Below are positions 45,022 through 53,106 of a stretch of 64,000 bases of DNA, in pieces; position 1 is the first letter of the stretch, and each line of letters begins with the position of its first letter. The translations under genes were made by a program, and so were the position numbers. The notes below the pieces were generated by a model that was not told where the DNA came from, ran no database searches, and saw only the letters and a list, made by a program, of their open reading frames with translations. Origin of the DNA: Nanobdellota archaeon (GTDB lineage Archaea; Nanobdellota; Nanobdellia; Parvarchaeales; Parvarchaeaceae); contig JAKBJF010000001.1 in NCBI GenBank assembly GCA_021836125.1, forward strand, positions 62,001-126,000, in the 5' to 3' direction.

Positions 45022-45915
45022 TTAATTTAGATTGTAGTTCCTTATAAGCAGTTCATTACCTACCTTTGCAGTTTTTTTGCTTGAATTATTTGTGCCGTAT
45101 CTTAATCTCCATGTAAGCTTGACCCATTTTTCTGAATGATTCTCACAAAATAATTTTTGTATTTTAGAGCAATTATCATATGTGACCAACCAATTATGCT
45201 TACAAATAACTAGCTTTCTAAAAAAGATATCATGATTAAATTTAATATGCAACTGCCCATGCTTGCCATAAAGTTTAGACTTTGAGTTAGAATAGTATGG
45301 TGGATCCAAAAAAATGAAAACATTGTTTCCGTCATTCTTCAATAGTTTTGAATAATCCCAGTTTGTTATCTTAACCCCTTGCAAAAGGGTTGAGGCAGCA
45401 ATAATCCTATCTATAGAGGACTGTGTAAACCTTCCTTTGAAAGCCTGCTCTGAATACCCTCCAGATTCCGTCAACCCAGAGAAAGTTACTCTATTCAAGA
45501 TAAAAAACCTAGCTGCGATATCAATACTGTCTGTTAGTTTATTTGCTGTGTTAATTAACGAATCATATAATTTCCGTCCATTTTTATAATGTTCTTTTAA
45601 TAAGTTTATTGCCGCCACGAGTTCTTGCGGTGAATCCCTACACGCAGTCCAGAAGTTATACAGGTTATAATCTATATCATTTATCCAGTATTTTTTTTCT
45701 GGGAACCTTTGTTTAAGAGCAAAAAAGAGCGAGCCTCCTCCAATCATAGGTTCTCTGTATTCATTAAAATCTGGAACGAATGGTATAATATATTTTATTG
45801 CTTTTGATTTTCCTCCAGGAAATCTAAGAGGACTTTTTATGAGACACACGCCCGAGAGCTTAATAACTTCCTTCTTCCTGTTCTGCTCTTGCGTCGAGAA
45901 AACTCCAGTTTCCAT
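45022..45915 (-). CDS. D12-class (Dam-type) DNA adenine methyltransferase
   Basis: 297 residues. Motif X-like FPGGKSKA is at 32-39, motif I at 55-65 (EPMIGGGSLFF), and the catalytic motif IV DPPY at 204-207 (FLDPPYYSNSKSK). This is the alpha-type N6-adenine methyltransferase of the Dam/DpnM class. It directly follows a DUF2080 gene (stop TAA and ATG adjoining, TAAATG). Opposite lies a restriction endonuclease sharing the promoter region, so it most likely protects host DNA in a type II system. Target sequence cannot be read from the gene. Confidence 0.9.
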   Translation of the reverse strand: METGVFSTQEQNRKKEVIKLSGVCLIKSPLRFPGGKSKAIKYIIPFVPDFNEYREPMIGGGSLFFALKQRFPEKKYWINDIDYNLYNFWTACRDSPQELVAAINLLKEHYKNGRKLYDSLINTANKLTDSIDIAARFFILNRVTFSGLTESGGYSEQAFKGRFTQSSIDRIIAASTLLQGVKITNWDYSKLLKNDGNNVFIFLDPPYYSNSKSKLYGKHGQLHIKFNHDIFFRKLVICKHNWLVTYDNCSKIQKLFCENHSEKWVKLTWRLRYGTNNSSKKTAKVGNELLIRNYNLN

Positions 45916-46107
45916 TTATTTTGCATCGTCCGTTGTGTCATCGTCTATTATAACCAAATATACCTTTTTGCCAATGAATTCTTTTAAACAATCTACCTTT
46001 GCACCCGTACCAAAACTAGTTACCCTCCGCTCAAGCACGCTACACATACCAGTTATTTTAACCTCTTTTTTAATCTCTACATTTACTTTATGTCTACCTT
46101 TTCCCAT
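45916..46107 (-). CDS. DUF2080-like small protein, first gene of methylase operon
   Basis: 63 residues. The pattern VLERRVTSFGTGAKVDC then FIGKKVYLVIID matches the DUF2080 family (kkV-x-x-F-G-x-G-x-x-V-x-x-P-K-x-x-x-GK-x-V). That family is usually annotated as transposase-associated and has an AbrB-like beta fold. No transposase of its usual partner type is adjacent; instead it precedes the Dam gene with no gap. It may serve as controller of the divergent restriction and methylation promoters. ATG preceded by a strong TATA-like block. Confidence 0.6.
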   Translation of the reverse strand: MGKGRHKVNVEIKKEVKITGMCSVLERRVTSFGTGAKVDCLKEFIGKKVYLVIIDDDTTDDAK

Positions 46108-46139
46108 TTTATTTTATATATATTAAATATATATAAATT
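46108..46139. promoter_or_regulatory. Divergent promoter of the restriction-modification locus
   Basis: 32 bp of pure A/T apart from few bases (TTTTATATATATTAAATATA and on) between the leftward DUF2080-methylase operon and the rightward endonuclease. It can serve as TATA box in both directions and is nearly palindromic (TATATATTAAATATATATA), hence a possible binding site for a controller protein. Confidence 0.5.
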
Positions 46140-46943
46140 TTGACTATCTACACATCCGTAGTATTTAATCAGTCTTTGTCCATAGTTGATATGGATGATG
46201 ATAGTAAGTCAGAAATAAAAAACCTGTTACTTGAAAAATTAGATAAAAAATTGAATTCATACGAGTCAGAAACAGATTATATGCCTTTCTTCCAGGCCAT
46301 TTTTAACAAAAATCAGATAGCAACCGCTTCCATCCTTCAATCATTTTATACCTCTTTTGGAATGTCTATGTATGAACAGATAGGACAGATTGTAGCTATT
46401 AGTAACGGTTTTGAAGCAGAGCGCCAATACCTCCTTTTAGGGGACATTGATAATAATACAGAAAATTTAATAAATAAAATTAAAAGGGATTTGATAGATG
46501 GCAAAAGGACACCGGATCTAAAAGAGGAAGTTAACTTAATAAAGAATAGTATTCAGTCATCCAAGCCTAAACAGGACAATGACAGTACAATAGATCTATT
46601 TATAAAAAACAAGAAAGGAATGGAGTATTATTTTGATTTAAAAACTGTAAAACCAAACAAGGGCGATTTTGAGTCCTTTAAGGGAAGATTATTACGCTGG
46701 ATCGGTCTTAGATTGAGTCAATCGAAGTCTGCGGATGTTCACGTAGCTATAGCTTTACCATACAATCCGTATTATCCTAAAAGATACGTTCGTTTTGGAT
46801 CTGATAAATTATTTGATAGGTCTCAATTATTAGTGCAGGACGATTTTTGGAATTTAATTGGTGGGAAGGGCACATTTAAAGAAATTATAGATATATTCAA
46901 ACAAGTTGGCAAAGAACTTAGGACTAGAATAGATAAAATTTAA
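46140..46943 (+). CDS. Type II restriction endonuclease (MjaII/TdeIII-like)
   Basis: 267 residues if a TTG at 46140 is the start, 250 if the ATG at 46191 is used. The TATA block 20-25 bp before 46140 favours the former as a leaderless start, the latter has the better codon. A PD-(D/E)xK core is visible: TIDLFIKNKKGMEYYFDLKT, with D in the first strand and D-x-K in the second, followed by VKPNKGDFESFK. This block is typical of the MjaII/TdeIII group, whose known members cut GGNCC. The specificity here is unproven. It faces two methyltransferase genes. Confidence 0.7.
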   Translation: MTIYTSVVFNQSLSIVDMDDDSKSEIKNLLLEKLDKKLNSYESETDYMPFFQAIFNKNQIATASILQSFYTSFGMSMYEQIGQIVAISNGFEAERQYLLLGDIDNNTENLINKIKRDLIDGKRTPDLKEEVNLIKNSIQSSKPKQDNDSTIDLFIKNKKGMEYYFDLKTVKPNKGDFESFKGRLLRWIGLRLSQSKSADVHVAIALPYNPYYPKRYVRFGSDKLFDRSQLLVQDDFWNLIGGKGTFKEIIDIFKQVGKELRTRIDKI

Positions 46944-46958
46944 TAAAGTCGCCCGTCC

Positions 46959-48155
46959 TTATTTATTCCTAAAATAAAATATCGATTCAAAATAAGGTTT
47001 TCCTGTCCTTGTTGTTCTCATCAGCACCGGCCTGTTAAAAGTATCAATTAGCTCAAATCCGCAGGACTTCCCTATGTTTGTATAAAGATTAAACTTATCA
47101 TTTGCCACAATGAACACTTTTGCATTTGATTTCAAAAAGCGCTTTATATTATTAAAAACAGCAATAATGTCATTTGAGTAGTCTTCTCTAGATTGCCAAC
47201 CCTGCCCTTTTTTGGCAGGACCTATTTCTTTTGTATCTAGTCTAGGAAAACCAAATAGCTCATACGCATATTCGTGCTGTTCATGATAGTCTATTACACC
47301 GACATATGGCGGAGAAGTAAATATACCATCTACTTTTAGTGAAGGCGGTAAATCTACAAATCTAGAATCTCCTTGTATAATACTCATTTCGACATCGTTC
47401 CTTATCTCACTGAATTCTTCTATTCTATAATATGTGTCCCAAGCATAGCGCCAGATAAATTTAAATGCTTCATTTGTAGGTATACAATATCTTTTATGTT
47501 TTATGCACCAGTATCTTTCTTTAAGCGGAGCCTTTGGTCTTGCCAACTCATAGTGAGTAATAAGTCTTGCAGACCTAGCCGATCTTGATAAAATAATTTT
47601 AAATAAATCCTGATATTTGTAGTTCTGCAACTTGCTCCTAAAAAATAAGATTTCTTGCAGGGCGACGGGCGCAAACCAATCATTCAAATATTTGCTTTCT
47701 GTGGTAAATTTCTCTACACGCACACCCTTTCTTAAATTTTCGCTGAACTCTTTTGTTTTTTTAAGGATATCATTTAATTCGGAACGCAATTCATTTATAT
47801 CATATTTATCCGCCTTTGCCTTGCAAATTAGTGCATTGAACGGAGATAGTTCTATTCCTACAGATGGCATGCCTAAAACATTTGCTTCTATAGATGTAGT
47901 TCCAGAACCAACGAAAGGATCCAATATTATATCCCCTCTTTTAAAGAATTTTCTTAAAAATACTTCTACAAGCTGCGGTACAAATTTACCTAAGTAGGGA
48001 TGTAACCTATGAACGTGTTTTGTTCTTTCTGATTCTCTAACATTCAAAAAGGTCAGGTCATTTCCTAAAGTTTCTATATTTTTGGTTATATCAGATCGTT
48101 CTTTTACTTCATTAAAATCTATACCAAATTTATTAGCAATCTGTTCTAATTCCAT
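46959..48155 (-). CDS. DNA methyltransferase with DPFVGSGTT and SPPY motifs (N4-cytosine or N6-adenine)
   Basis: 398 residues. SAM-binding motif I is at 79-87 (DPFVGSGTT), after an N-terminal RLHPYLGKFVPQLVEVF stretch common in archaeal members. Catalytic motif IV is S281-PPY (FTSPPYVGVIDYHEQHEYAY). SPPY is most common in N4-cytosine enzymes. It is the probable cognate methylase of the endonuclease, with which it converges (16-bp gap). Its ATG is six bases after the stop of the HTH gene, so the two are likely one operon and the HTH protein may regulate it. Confidence 0.85.
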   Translation of the reverse strand: MELEQIANKFGIDFNEVKERSDITKNIETLGNDLTFLNVRESERTKHVHRLHPYLGKFVPQLVEVFLRKFFKRGDIILDPFVGSGTTSIEANVLGMPSVGIELSPFNALICKAKADKYDINELRSELNDILKKTKEFSENLRKGVRVEKFTTESKYLNDWFAPVALQEILFFRSKLQNYKYQDLFKIILSRSARSARLITHYELARPKAPLKERYWCIKHKRYCIPTNEAFKFIWRYAWDTYYRIEEFSEIRNDVEMSIIQGDSRFVDLPPSLKVDGIFTSPPYVGVIDYHEQHEYAYELFGFPRLDTKEIGPAKKGQGWQSREDYSNDIIAVFNNIKRFLKSNAKVFIVANDKFNLYTNIGKSCGFELIDTFNRPVLMRTTRTGKPYFESIFYFRNK

Positions 48156-48160
48156 TATAA

Positions 48161-48901
48161 CTATACAGTTCTTTTTCTCCCACTTAACACGTTCTTAATG
48201 ATATTTAATTTTCTTAGACTTATATTCTTTGAATTAGATAATAACAGCTTCTCAGCAGCCTTTTCTTTACCTTTTATGAAAACAACAGCTTTCTTTCCCA
48301 TAACAATAATGTTTATCTTAGCCTGCCTTTTCAGGACTCTAAATAACCTCAAATTCTTGGAAGATATTACGATTGCCTCATTATTGATAAGCTTGCATAG
48401 TGCCTGAAAATACCGCCCGCTGACCCTATCGCCGTTCTCTTTTATGTCTGAGGTCCAGCGTATCACCGTTGCATGGCAGACGTGCAAGATGTTTGCAATC
48501 TCGAACTTCGGCACGCCGCTTCTTGCCAGTTGCCGTGCCTTGAGTCGTATTGCAATCGGGTACATCTTGAATTCACGACCGTATTTATCCCGCCCCAGCC
48601 AGCGATTTACCGTCCGCAATCCGATTCCGAGTTTTATTGATATTTTCAGCCTTGAAACACCGGACTTGTGCAATTTTATGACTTCTTGCTTTATTTCAGG
48701 AGGATAGACTTTGTTCTTGAACGTCGCTGGAATGCTCCAACGCCATATCGTGTTAGGGGCGATGCCAAGGATTTGGGCAGCTTTTATCTTGCTTAATCCG
48801 TACTGGACCATGGCTGCTACCTTCACCTTTTCCTGTGGGGTATAATGTCTTCCAGTCATATCCACTCTAGAAAGAAAGTTACTTAAACAGCCTTCTATCA
48901 T
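48161..48901 (-). CDS. Protein with three helix-turn-helix domains, probably mobile-element encoded
   Basis: 246 residues. At least three HTH units are seen: VQYGLSKIKAAQILGIAPNT (about 33-52), HKSGVSRLKISIKLGIGLRT (about 78-97), and LARSGVPKFEIANILHVCHA (about 122-141). The C-terminal ~100 residues are basic and helix/strand mixed (RQAKINIIVMGKKAVVFIKG), with no DDE, serine or tyrosine recombinase signature. It resembles the DNA-binding half of transposases or resolvases. The ~130 bp upstream are repeated before the truncated copy at 40976-41200. It reads into the methyltransferase gene. Confidence 0.75.
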   Translation of the reverse strand: MIEGCLSNFLSRVDMTGRHYTPQEKVKVAAMVQYGLSKIKAAQILGIAPNTIWRWSIPATFKNKVYPPEIKQEVIKLHKSGVSRLKISIKLGIGLRTVNRWLGRDKYGREFKMYPIAIRLKARQLARSGVPKFEIANILHVCHATVIRWTSDIKENGDRVSGRYFQALCKLINNEAIVISSKNLRLFRVLKRQAKINIIVMGKKAVVFIKGKEKAAEKLLLSNSKNISLRKLNIIKNVLSGRKRTV

Positions 48902-49030
48902 TTGACAAAACGAGCTAAATTTATGGTGTCGTTTTGGAAGAAGCCATTTGCATAAACCTCAACTGGCAGCCTATTAGAAGCATTCCATGAAGCAGATTTG
49001 ACAAAATTTACATTCGGAACTACTGACTCA
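48902..49030 (-). repeat. Element-end repeat, copy B
   Basis: Conserved with copy A (41201-41332) from just upstream of the HTH start to TACTGACTCA at 49021-49030. The terminal 24 bases recur inverted behind tRNA-Val at 62526-62549 with one difference. Immediately to the right is the hairpin at 49038-49054. Confidence 0.75.
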
Positions 49031-49037
49031 GGTGAGT

Positions 49038-49054
49038 GGGGGAGACGATCCCCC
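49038..49054. repeat. G/C-rich hairpin at the element border
   Basis: GGGGGA-GACGA-TCCCCC, perfect 6-bp arms, only 7 bp outside the repeat border. Possible terminator or recombination structure. The rest of the gap to 49305 contains only the doubtful frame at 49063-49296. Confidence 0.45.
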
Positions 49055-49062
49055 CTAATTCG

Positions 49063-49296
49063 TTATCGGCTAAGTTTTGTATTACGCAACGGCGTAATTG
49101 CCATTTGCAGACGAACACATAGCCGCTCTGTCAACTCACCAAAAGTTATAATATGGTTAAGAAAGCCACCAGTACATCCGAAACTGCCAAATAAAGCATT
49201 TCTTTGTACTGTAATCTTCCTTATCCGACCTCCAGATTCAACGAAGTACTCCAATAACCTTATAGAAATCAACGAATTTAAAACCTTTAATCTCAC
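49063..49296 (-). other. Possible small gene or remnant, GTG start
   Basis: A 77-codon leftward frame beginning with GTG (MRLKVLNSLISIRLLEYFVE, then SGGRIRK and GGFLNHIITFGEL). The N-terminal part reads like the first helices of a winged-helix regulator (LEYFVESGGRIR). No ribosome binding site is seen, and the C-terminal part looks out of frame. I regard it as a degraded regulator gene or chance frame. Confidence 0.25.
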
Positions 49297-49305
49297 TTAA
49301 TATTA

Positions 49306-49830
49306 TCATTGATTATCGGTTATTGTTTTAAGGAAATCCAGACCGTATCTGGCCCTGTTCAATTCTGCTAATTTATCGAAGTTCTGGGGCGTGTTTTTAT
49401 AAGCGCTGGAAATTGCGGACTGCCACGCTTCTTTGCCCTGGCGGTTTACAAACAGATACAATTTTCTTCCAAATCTGCTTCTCTGCGCGCAGAAGACGGT
49501 TCCATCTTGCGATCCTATATTTACAGTTTCGAATATAGGTGTTCCGGGTTTGAATTGCTCCTCGCCCCCCGCCTCGCCGTCAGCTACATACGTTATTTCA
49601 AAGGCGCCCACTCGCGCTTTATAGCACTTGGCTAAATCTATATAATTGTACAGTTTTCCATAGTTTGTGCCAAGGCATATGGCGACTGTAACCGCCTCAT
49701 CGAATATCTTTTCTGCTGCACTCTTCTCATCATCTGAAATATCACCCAATTTTACTTCCAAATCACTTGGTGGTTGGATAAAAAGCGTCGCTCTTGTTCC
49801 AAGTATACTATCTTTTGTCATATTTTTCAT
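49306..49830 (-). CDS. Hypothetical protein
   Basis: 174 residues, soluble, alpha/beta, no recognised family (DDEKSAAEKIFDEAVTVAIC and FCAQRSRFGRKLYLFVNRQG give no motif). An in-frame ATG three codons in (MTKDSILG) is an alternative start. It lies at the right edge of the accessory region, upstream of the MFS gene's end. Confidence 0.55.
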   Translation of the reverse strand: MKNMTKDSILGTRATLFIQPPSDLEVKLGDISDDEKSAAEKIFDEAVTVAICLGTNYGKLYNYIDLAKCYKARVGAFEITYVADGEAGGEEQFKPGTPIFETVNIGSQDGTVFCAQRSRFGRKLYLFVNRQGKEAWQSAISSAYKNTPQNFDKLAELNRARYGLDFLKTITDNQ

Positions 49831-49942
49831 GTCCCTTATACTGTAATAACCGATACTAAGATTGTTGATAATATTTAAGCGTTAATTTGTACTTTTGCCT
49901 GCATAGTCAATTTATTTAATTCTGGTAAAACGCACCCAAATC

Positions 49943-51100
49943 CTATTGCACGTCCCGGCTTACGACAAAAAAGTACGCGAGGAACGCTACGGCCACCACT
50001 GAAAATACAACTGCAACAGTTGTTATGCTTGTAAGAATGACGGTAAACCCGCCGAGAAGTATGCCGAAAATCCCACCTGCGTCATAACTTACAGTTTCAA
50101 ATACGTAAAATTCAGCTATGTCCTTGCGGTCTTTCTCCAGCACATATCCTGATAGTGCAAGGTAGGCCACGGAGATAGAAAAACTGGTAAAAACCAACAA
50201 CACCAGGACATATGCGCTGGCCGCAAGCAATGATGAAGTCAAAAGCATCGCCGCAACGGATGCGAGTATAGAAACGAAAACAATCTTTCTTTTGTTGTGC
50301 CTTTTGTAAACGTGACTGGCGAGAAAACTGCCAAACCCGAATGGGAGGCAGATTAATCCATATATTATGCCGCCATAAAATATGTCTGCAGACCTTATAA
50401 TGATTATAAGGGGGATAAGAAGCCAGATTCCCCATTCGAAGAAACCGAAAAGGAAAGAGAATATAGATAAACTGGTTATAAAATGCCTGAATTTTCTGTA
50501 CAAGCCCCCTTCCTCTTTTATTATCTTATTGAAACGTTCCACTTTACTCGAATGTGCGGCTCTGATAGGCTCAAGATACTTGATAAATATGATCAGGGCG
50601 GCAAGCAGCAAGCCAGATAAAAATGCCAGGAGATACCAGAGACTATAATACTGGAATAGAAAACCCCCTGCCGACGCACCCAATAGCGCCCCGATTGCTG
50701 AAAGGCCAGAAACCGCGCCAATATATTTTATCTTTACGTTTTTAACTATGTTGAAAGTGTAGGCTTCCAATGATATTTCAGTTGTTATAGATCCTATCCC
50801 GAGGAGCACCATATCGATGAATCCGACGCCTGAAAAAACTACGAACACCACTGGCGTGAGGATCAAGAACATCGTACCAACTGCACCAATACTTTTTGCG
50901 GCACCGTTGTCAACGTAGAAACCTATCGGTATCGCGCCTATTATCTCTACAAATGGTATCGCAGCAAGTATGATGCTGACCAGCGCGTAATTATAATCGA
51001 GAAGATTCGAGAAGACAAGAGGTATAGTGTACCATAGCGCAGTTATTGCTGTGCTGACAAGGAATGCCACCGCCACAACCGCGATTTCACTATGTTTCAT
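49943..51100 (-). CDS. MFS-type transporter
   Basis: 385 residues with about 11-12 hydrophobic helices, two six-helix halves separated by a basic loop (about 185-215, RAAHSSKVERFNKIIKEEGG). The helix-2/3 loop has GFYVDNGAAKSIGAVG, a degenerate form of the MFS motif A (G-x-x-x-D-x-x-G-x-K). Substrate cannot be told; sugar or drug efflux are possible. Monocistronic. Confidence 0.8.
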   Translation of the reverse strand: MKHSEIAVVAVAFLVSTAITALWYTIPLVFSNLLDYNYALVSIILAAIPFVEIIGAIPIGFYVDNGAAKSIGAVGTMFLILTPVVFVVFSGVGFIDMVLLGIGSITTEISLEAYTFNIVKNVKIKYIGAVSGLSAIGALLGASAGGFLFQYYSLWYLLAFLSGLLLAALIIFIKYLEPIRAAHSSKVERFNKIIKEEGGLYRKFRHFITSLSIFSFLFGFFEWGIWLLIPLIIIIRSADIFYGGIIYGLICLPFGFGSFLASHVYKRHNKRKIVFVSILASVAAMLLTSSLLAASAYVLVLLVFTSFSISVAYLALSGYVLEKDRKDIAEFYVFETVSYDAGGIFGILLGGFTVILTSITTVAVVFSVVAVAFLAYFFVVSRDVQ

Positions 51101-51429
51101 AGAAAAGATTACCGGTTTAACTTTTTATAGTCAACACAATGCGCTAAAAATAATTGAAATTTAAAACCTCTGGACGAACAGACTATCAACGCAACAATCT
51201 TTTCAAAACCAACTGATTCGCGCGCCAGAAGAAGAATGTTCATGTAGCCATCATTCAAGAGCTTAATTTTGCGCCTACCATACCTACCTGTTTGAGTATT
51301 ATCTTCGAGATGCCTCCATGTTTTCAAGTATTTCCTTTCTGCGCGTTTTCCATTCTAGTCACATCCAAAAAACTAAAAATCCTTTAAATTATTAATATCC
51401 AAAAAGTCTCTTAAACTGGTGTAACAAGT
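51101..51429. other. Intergenic stretch, nothing convincing
   Basis: 329 bp between divergent genes. A 72-codon leftward frame at 51109-51327 starts with TTG, lacks a ribosome binding site and has poor composition; I do not call it. A TATA-like TTTAAATTATTAATA (about 51383-51397) precedes the gene at 51430. Confidence 0.35.
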
Positions 51430-52437
51430 ATGTTCAAGATACACGCAGAAGCGCGTTTGAACTTAGATGAGATACTCGAAGGCGACTCCGAGTTGTCCAT
51501 AAAGTTGCAAAGGGCGATGCGCGATTACAGGAATCTGACCGCTGTATTCGATGCGAATGGGATAATCTTTGGCGGTTGGTCCGTAAAATTCCTATGTCCC
51601 GAATCAGAAAGAGAACCACACGATTTAGACTTATTTCTCGATAAAAGGTCATACAGCAGCGTCACATCTCTGTATAAGATAGGGTACCGCCGCGGAGATG
51701 AGATTACAGTAACGAATCCTGAGAATGAGACGTTAGACTTGTTTTTTAATGGTAGTTTTAATAGTCTAGTCGTTGATAATTTTATCGACCCGGAACACTT
51801 TTCTGATTATTGTATCCCATTAACAATAGAAGCCATAAACGAACAACCTGCTGAAAGCGAAGAAAGTTCGTTTATTCAAAATGCAAGTTTATGTGGTTTT
51901 ACAGGCGAAATAGGCATACAGGAAAAAACGAAACTATACAACGAAGCAAAAAACTCGCTGGGAATCCCGCCGCAGGATATTCCTAGAAAATTGCGGATAA
52001 ACGTGCCGGATCCAAGACTAAACGTCCTTTTCAAATCCAGATCCTATGCTTCAAGGAAGGAAGGAAAGGATGCGTTAGATGTCCGCCACATGATAGACAG
52101 ATATTACCATAGCGACCCCGCCTATTTCATTAGTAGCGAGTACAGTTTTATAGTCAAAGCCAATACGCGCTTCAAAGCATGGCTTTTGGACCAGGGATAT
52201 AATGAAGACTGGTCTTTATGTAATAATCTGTATACTAGTAATGGTGTCGGGATACCGCGGTCAAAAAAGATTCGTGCGAAAGACGATGTGCTCCATTTGA
52301 AAGAAAGTCTGGGAAAAAGCAGGTTGCTAGAAGTAAAAGAATTGGCCGCCATGGTCATTAGTGCATATTATGGGACAGAACCCGGCTACGTTTATTGCAG
52401 GTTATTAAACAAATATTTGCGCTGGTGGCGTACGTAA
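51430..52437 (+). CDS. Nucleotidyltransferase-fold protein (AbiEii/MNT-like)
   Basis: 335 residues. GGWSVKF at 48-54 and HDLDLFLD (D65, D67) form the GG[ST/W]-x(9-13)-DxD motif of pol-beta-type nucleotidyltransferases. A later KEGKDALDVRHMIDRYY recalls the KD-x-x-D-x-x segment of AbiEii relatives. So it is a candidate stand-alone nucleotidyltransferase toxin or an aminoglycoside-type enzyme. No antitoxin partner is adjacent. TATA-like element 30-35 bp upstream. Confidence 0.6.
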   Translation: MFKIHAEARLNLDEILEGDSELSIKLQRAMRDYRNLTAVFDANGIIFGGWSVKFLCPESEREPHDLDLFLDKRSYSSVTSLYKIGYRRGDEITVTNPENETLDLFFNGSFNSLVVDNFIDPEHFSDYCIPLTIEAINEQPAESEESSFIQNASLCGFTGEIGIQEKTKLYNEAKNSLGIPPQDIPRKLRINVPDPRLNVLFKSRSYASRKEGKDALDVRHMIDRYYHSDPAYFISSEYSFIVKANTRFKAWLLDQGYNEDWSLCNNLYTSNGVGIPRSKKIRAKDDVLHLKESLGKSRLLEVKELAAMVISAYYGTEPGYVYCRLLNKYLRWWRT

Positions 52438-52521
52438 AAATCGGACGTGGGAAGGAAAAACCTCAAACCACTTTAGAGTTAATGAAGCTTTATATACTGG
52501 CCATTATCATATAAAAACAAT

Positions 52522-53064
52522 ATGGCAAAGCAATCAAACACAGAAAGCTTAGAAAAGTTAATGGCCCGGTTGGACGCAAAGTTTGCCGCTCAAAATAACC
52601 CCGATTTATCTGGTTTTTCAGGTGCCGACAGGGGTCGATTGGAATCAAGAATGATGGGGCTTGCTTTTTATAACAAGATACCAGAAAAAGCTTACGATGC
52701 AGTCACAGAATTAGGCGATTATTCCGGTCCTGCGGATCGAGAGGTGTTTAAGCCAAATTGGTTGATGTACATCCCCTTCATCGGACCACTCCTGTACATG
52801 AAGTCTAGTACTAGGAAATACGTGTTAAACAATGACAATATACGAATAGAGTGCAAGGAAACCTTCGCCGGCGAAAGAATAGTTGTCTGGGATAAGAATA
52901 GCAAAGACAGTAATGGCAGGGTAGTTTTCGCTTACACCGCGGCATTTGCACCCCAGTCAAATAATAACCCGAGCATATTCTATGATCCTGGAGACTGGGA
53001 GAAGAATCTAGACGGTCTTTTTGAGGATGAATCGGCGCAAGCCACAGAAGCAACAAAAAATTAG
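52522..53064 (+). CDS. Hypothetical protein
   Basis: 180 residues. The N-terminal ~60 residues are charged and helical, and a short hydrophobic patch (NWLMYIPFIGPLLYM, about 76-90) could dip into the membrane. The C-terminal part is beta-like (NIRIECKETFAGERIVVWDK). TATA-like AGCTTTATATACTG at about 52484-52497 is 25-30 bp upstream of the ATG. No family recognised. Confidence 0.55.
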   Translation: MAKQSNTESLEKLMARLDAKFAAQNNPDLSGFSGADRGRLESRMMGLAFYNKIPEKAYDAVTELGDYSGPADREVFKPNWLMYIPFIGPLLYMKSSTRKYVLNNDNIRIECKETFAGERIVVWDKNSKDSNGRVVFAYTAAFAPQSNNNPSIFYDPGDWEKNLDGLFEDESAQATEATKN

Positions 53065-53106
53065 TGCTATCTAAATTTCGTGGCTAATTCTTTGCAAGAC
53101 ATAACT

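Noticed and set aside
45916-46107. Reading the 63-residue frame as the N-terminal extension of the methyltransferase
   Set aside because: A TAA separates them exactly before the methylase ATG, and the 63 residues make a complete DUF2080-like unit.
51109-51327. 72-codon leftward frame between the MFS and nucleotidyltransferase genes
   Set aside because: Starts with TTG, no ribosome binding site or TATA at suitable distance, stop codons just upstream in frame, and no recognisable pattern.
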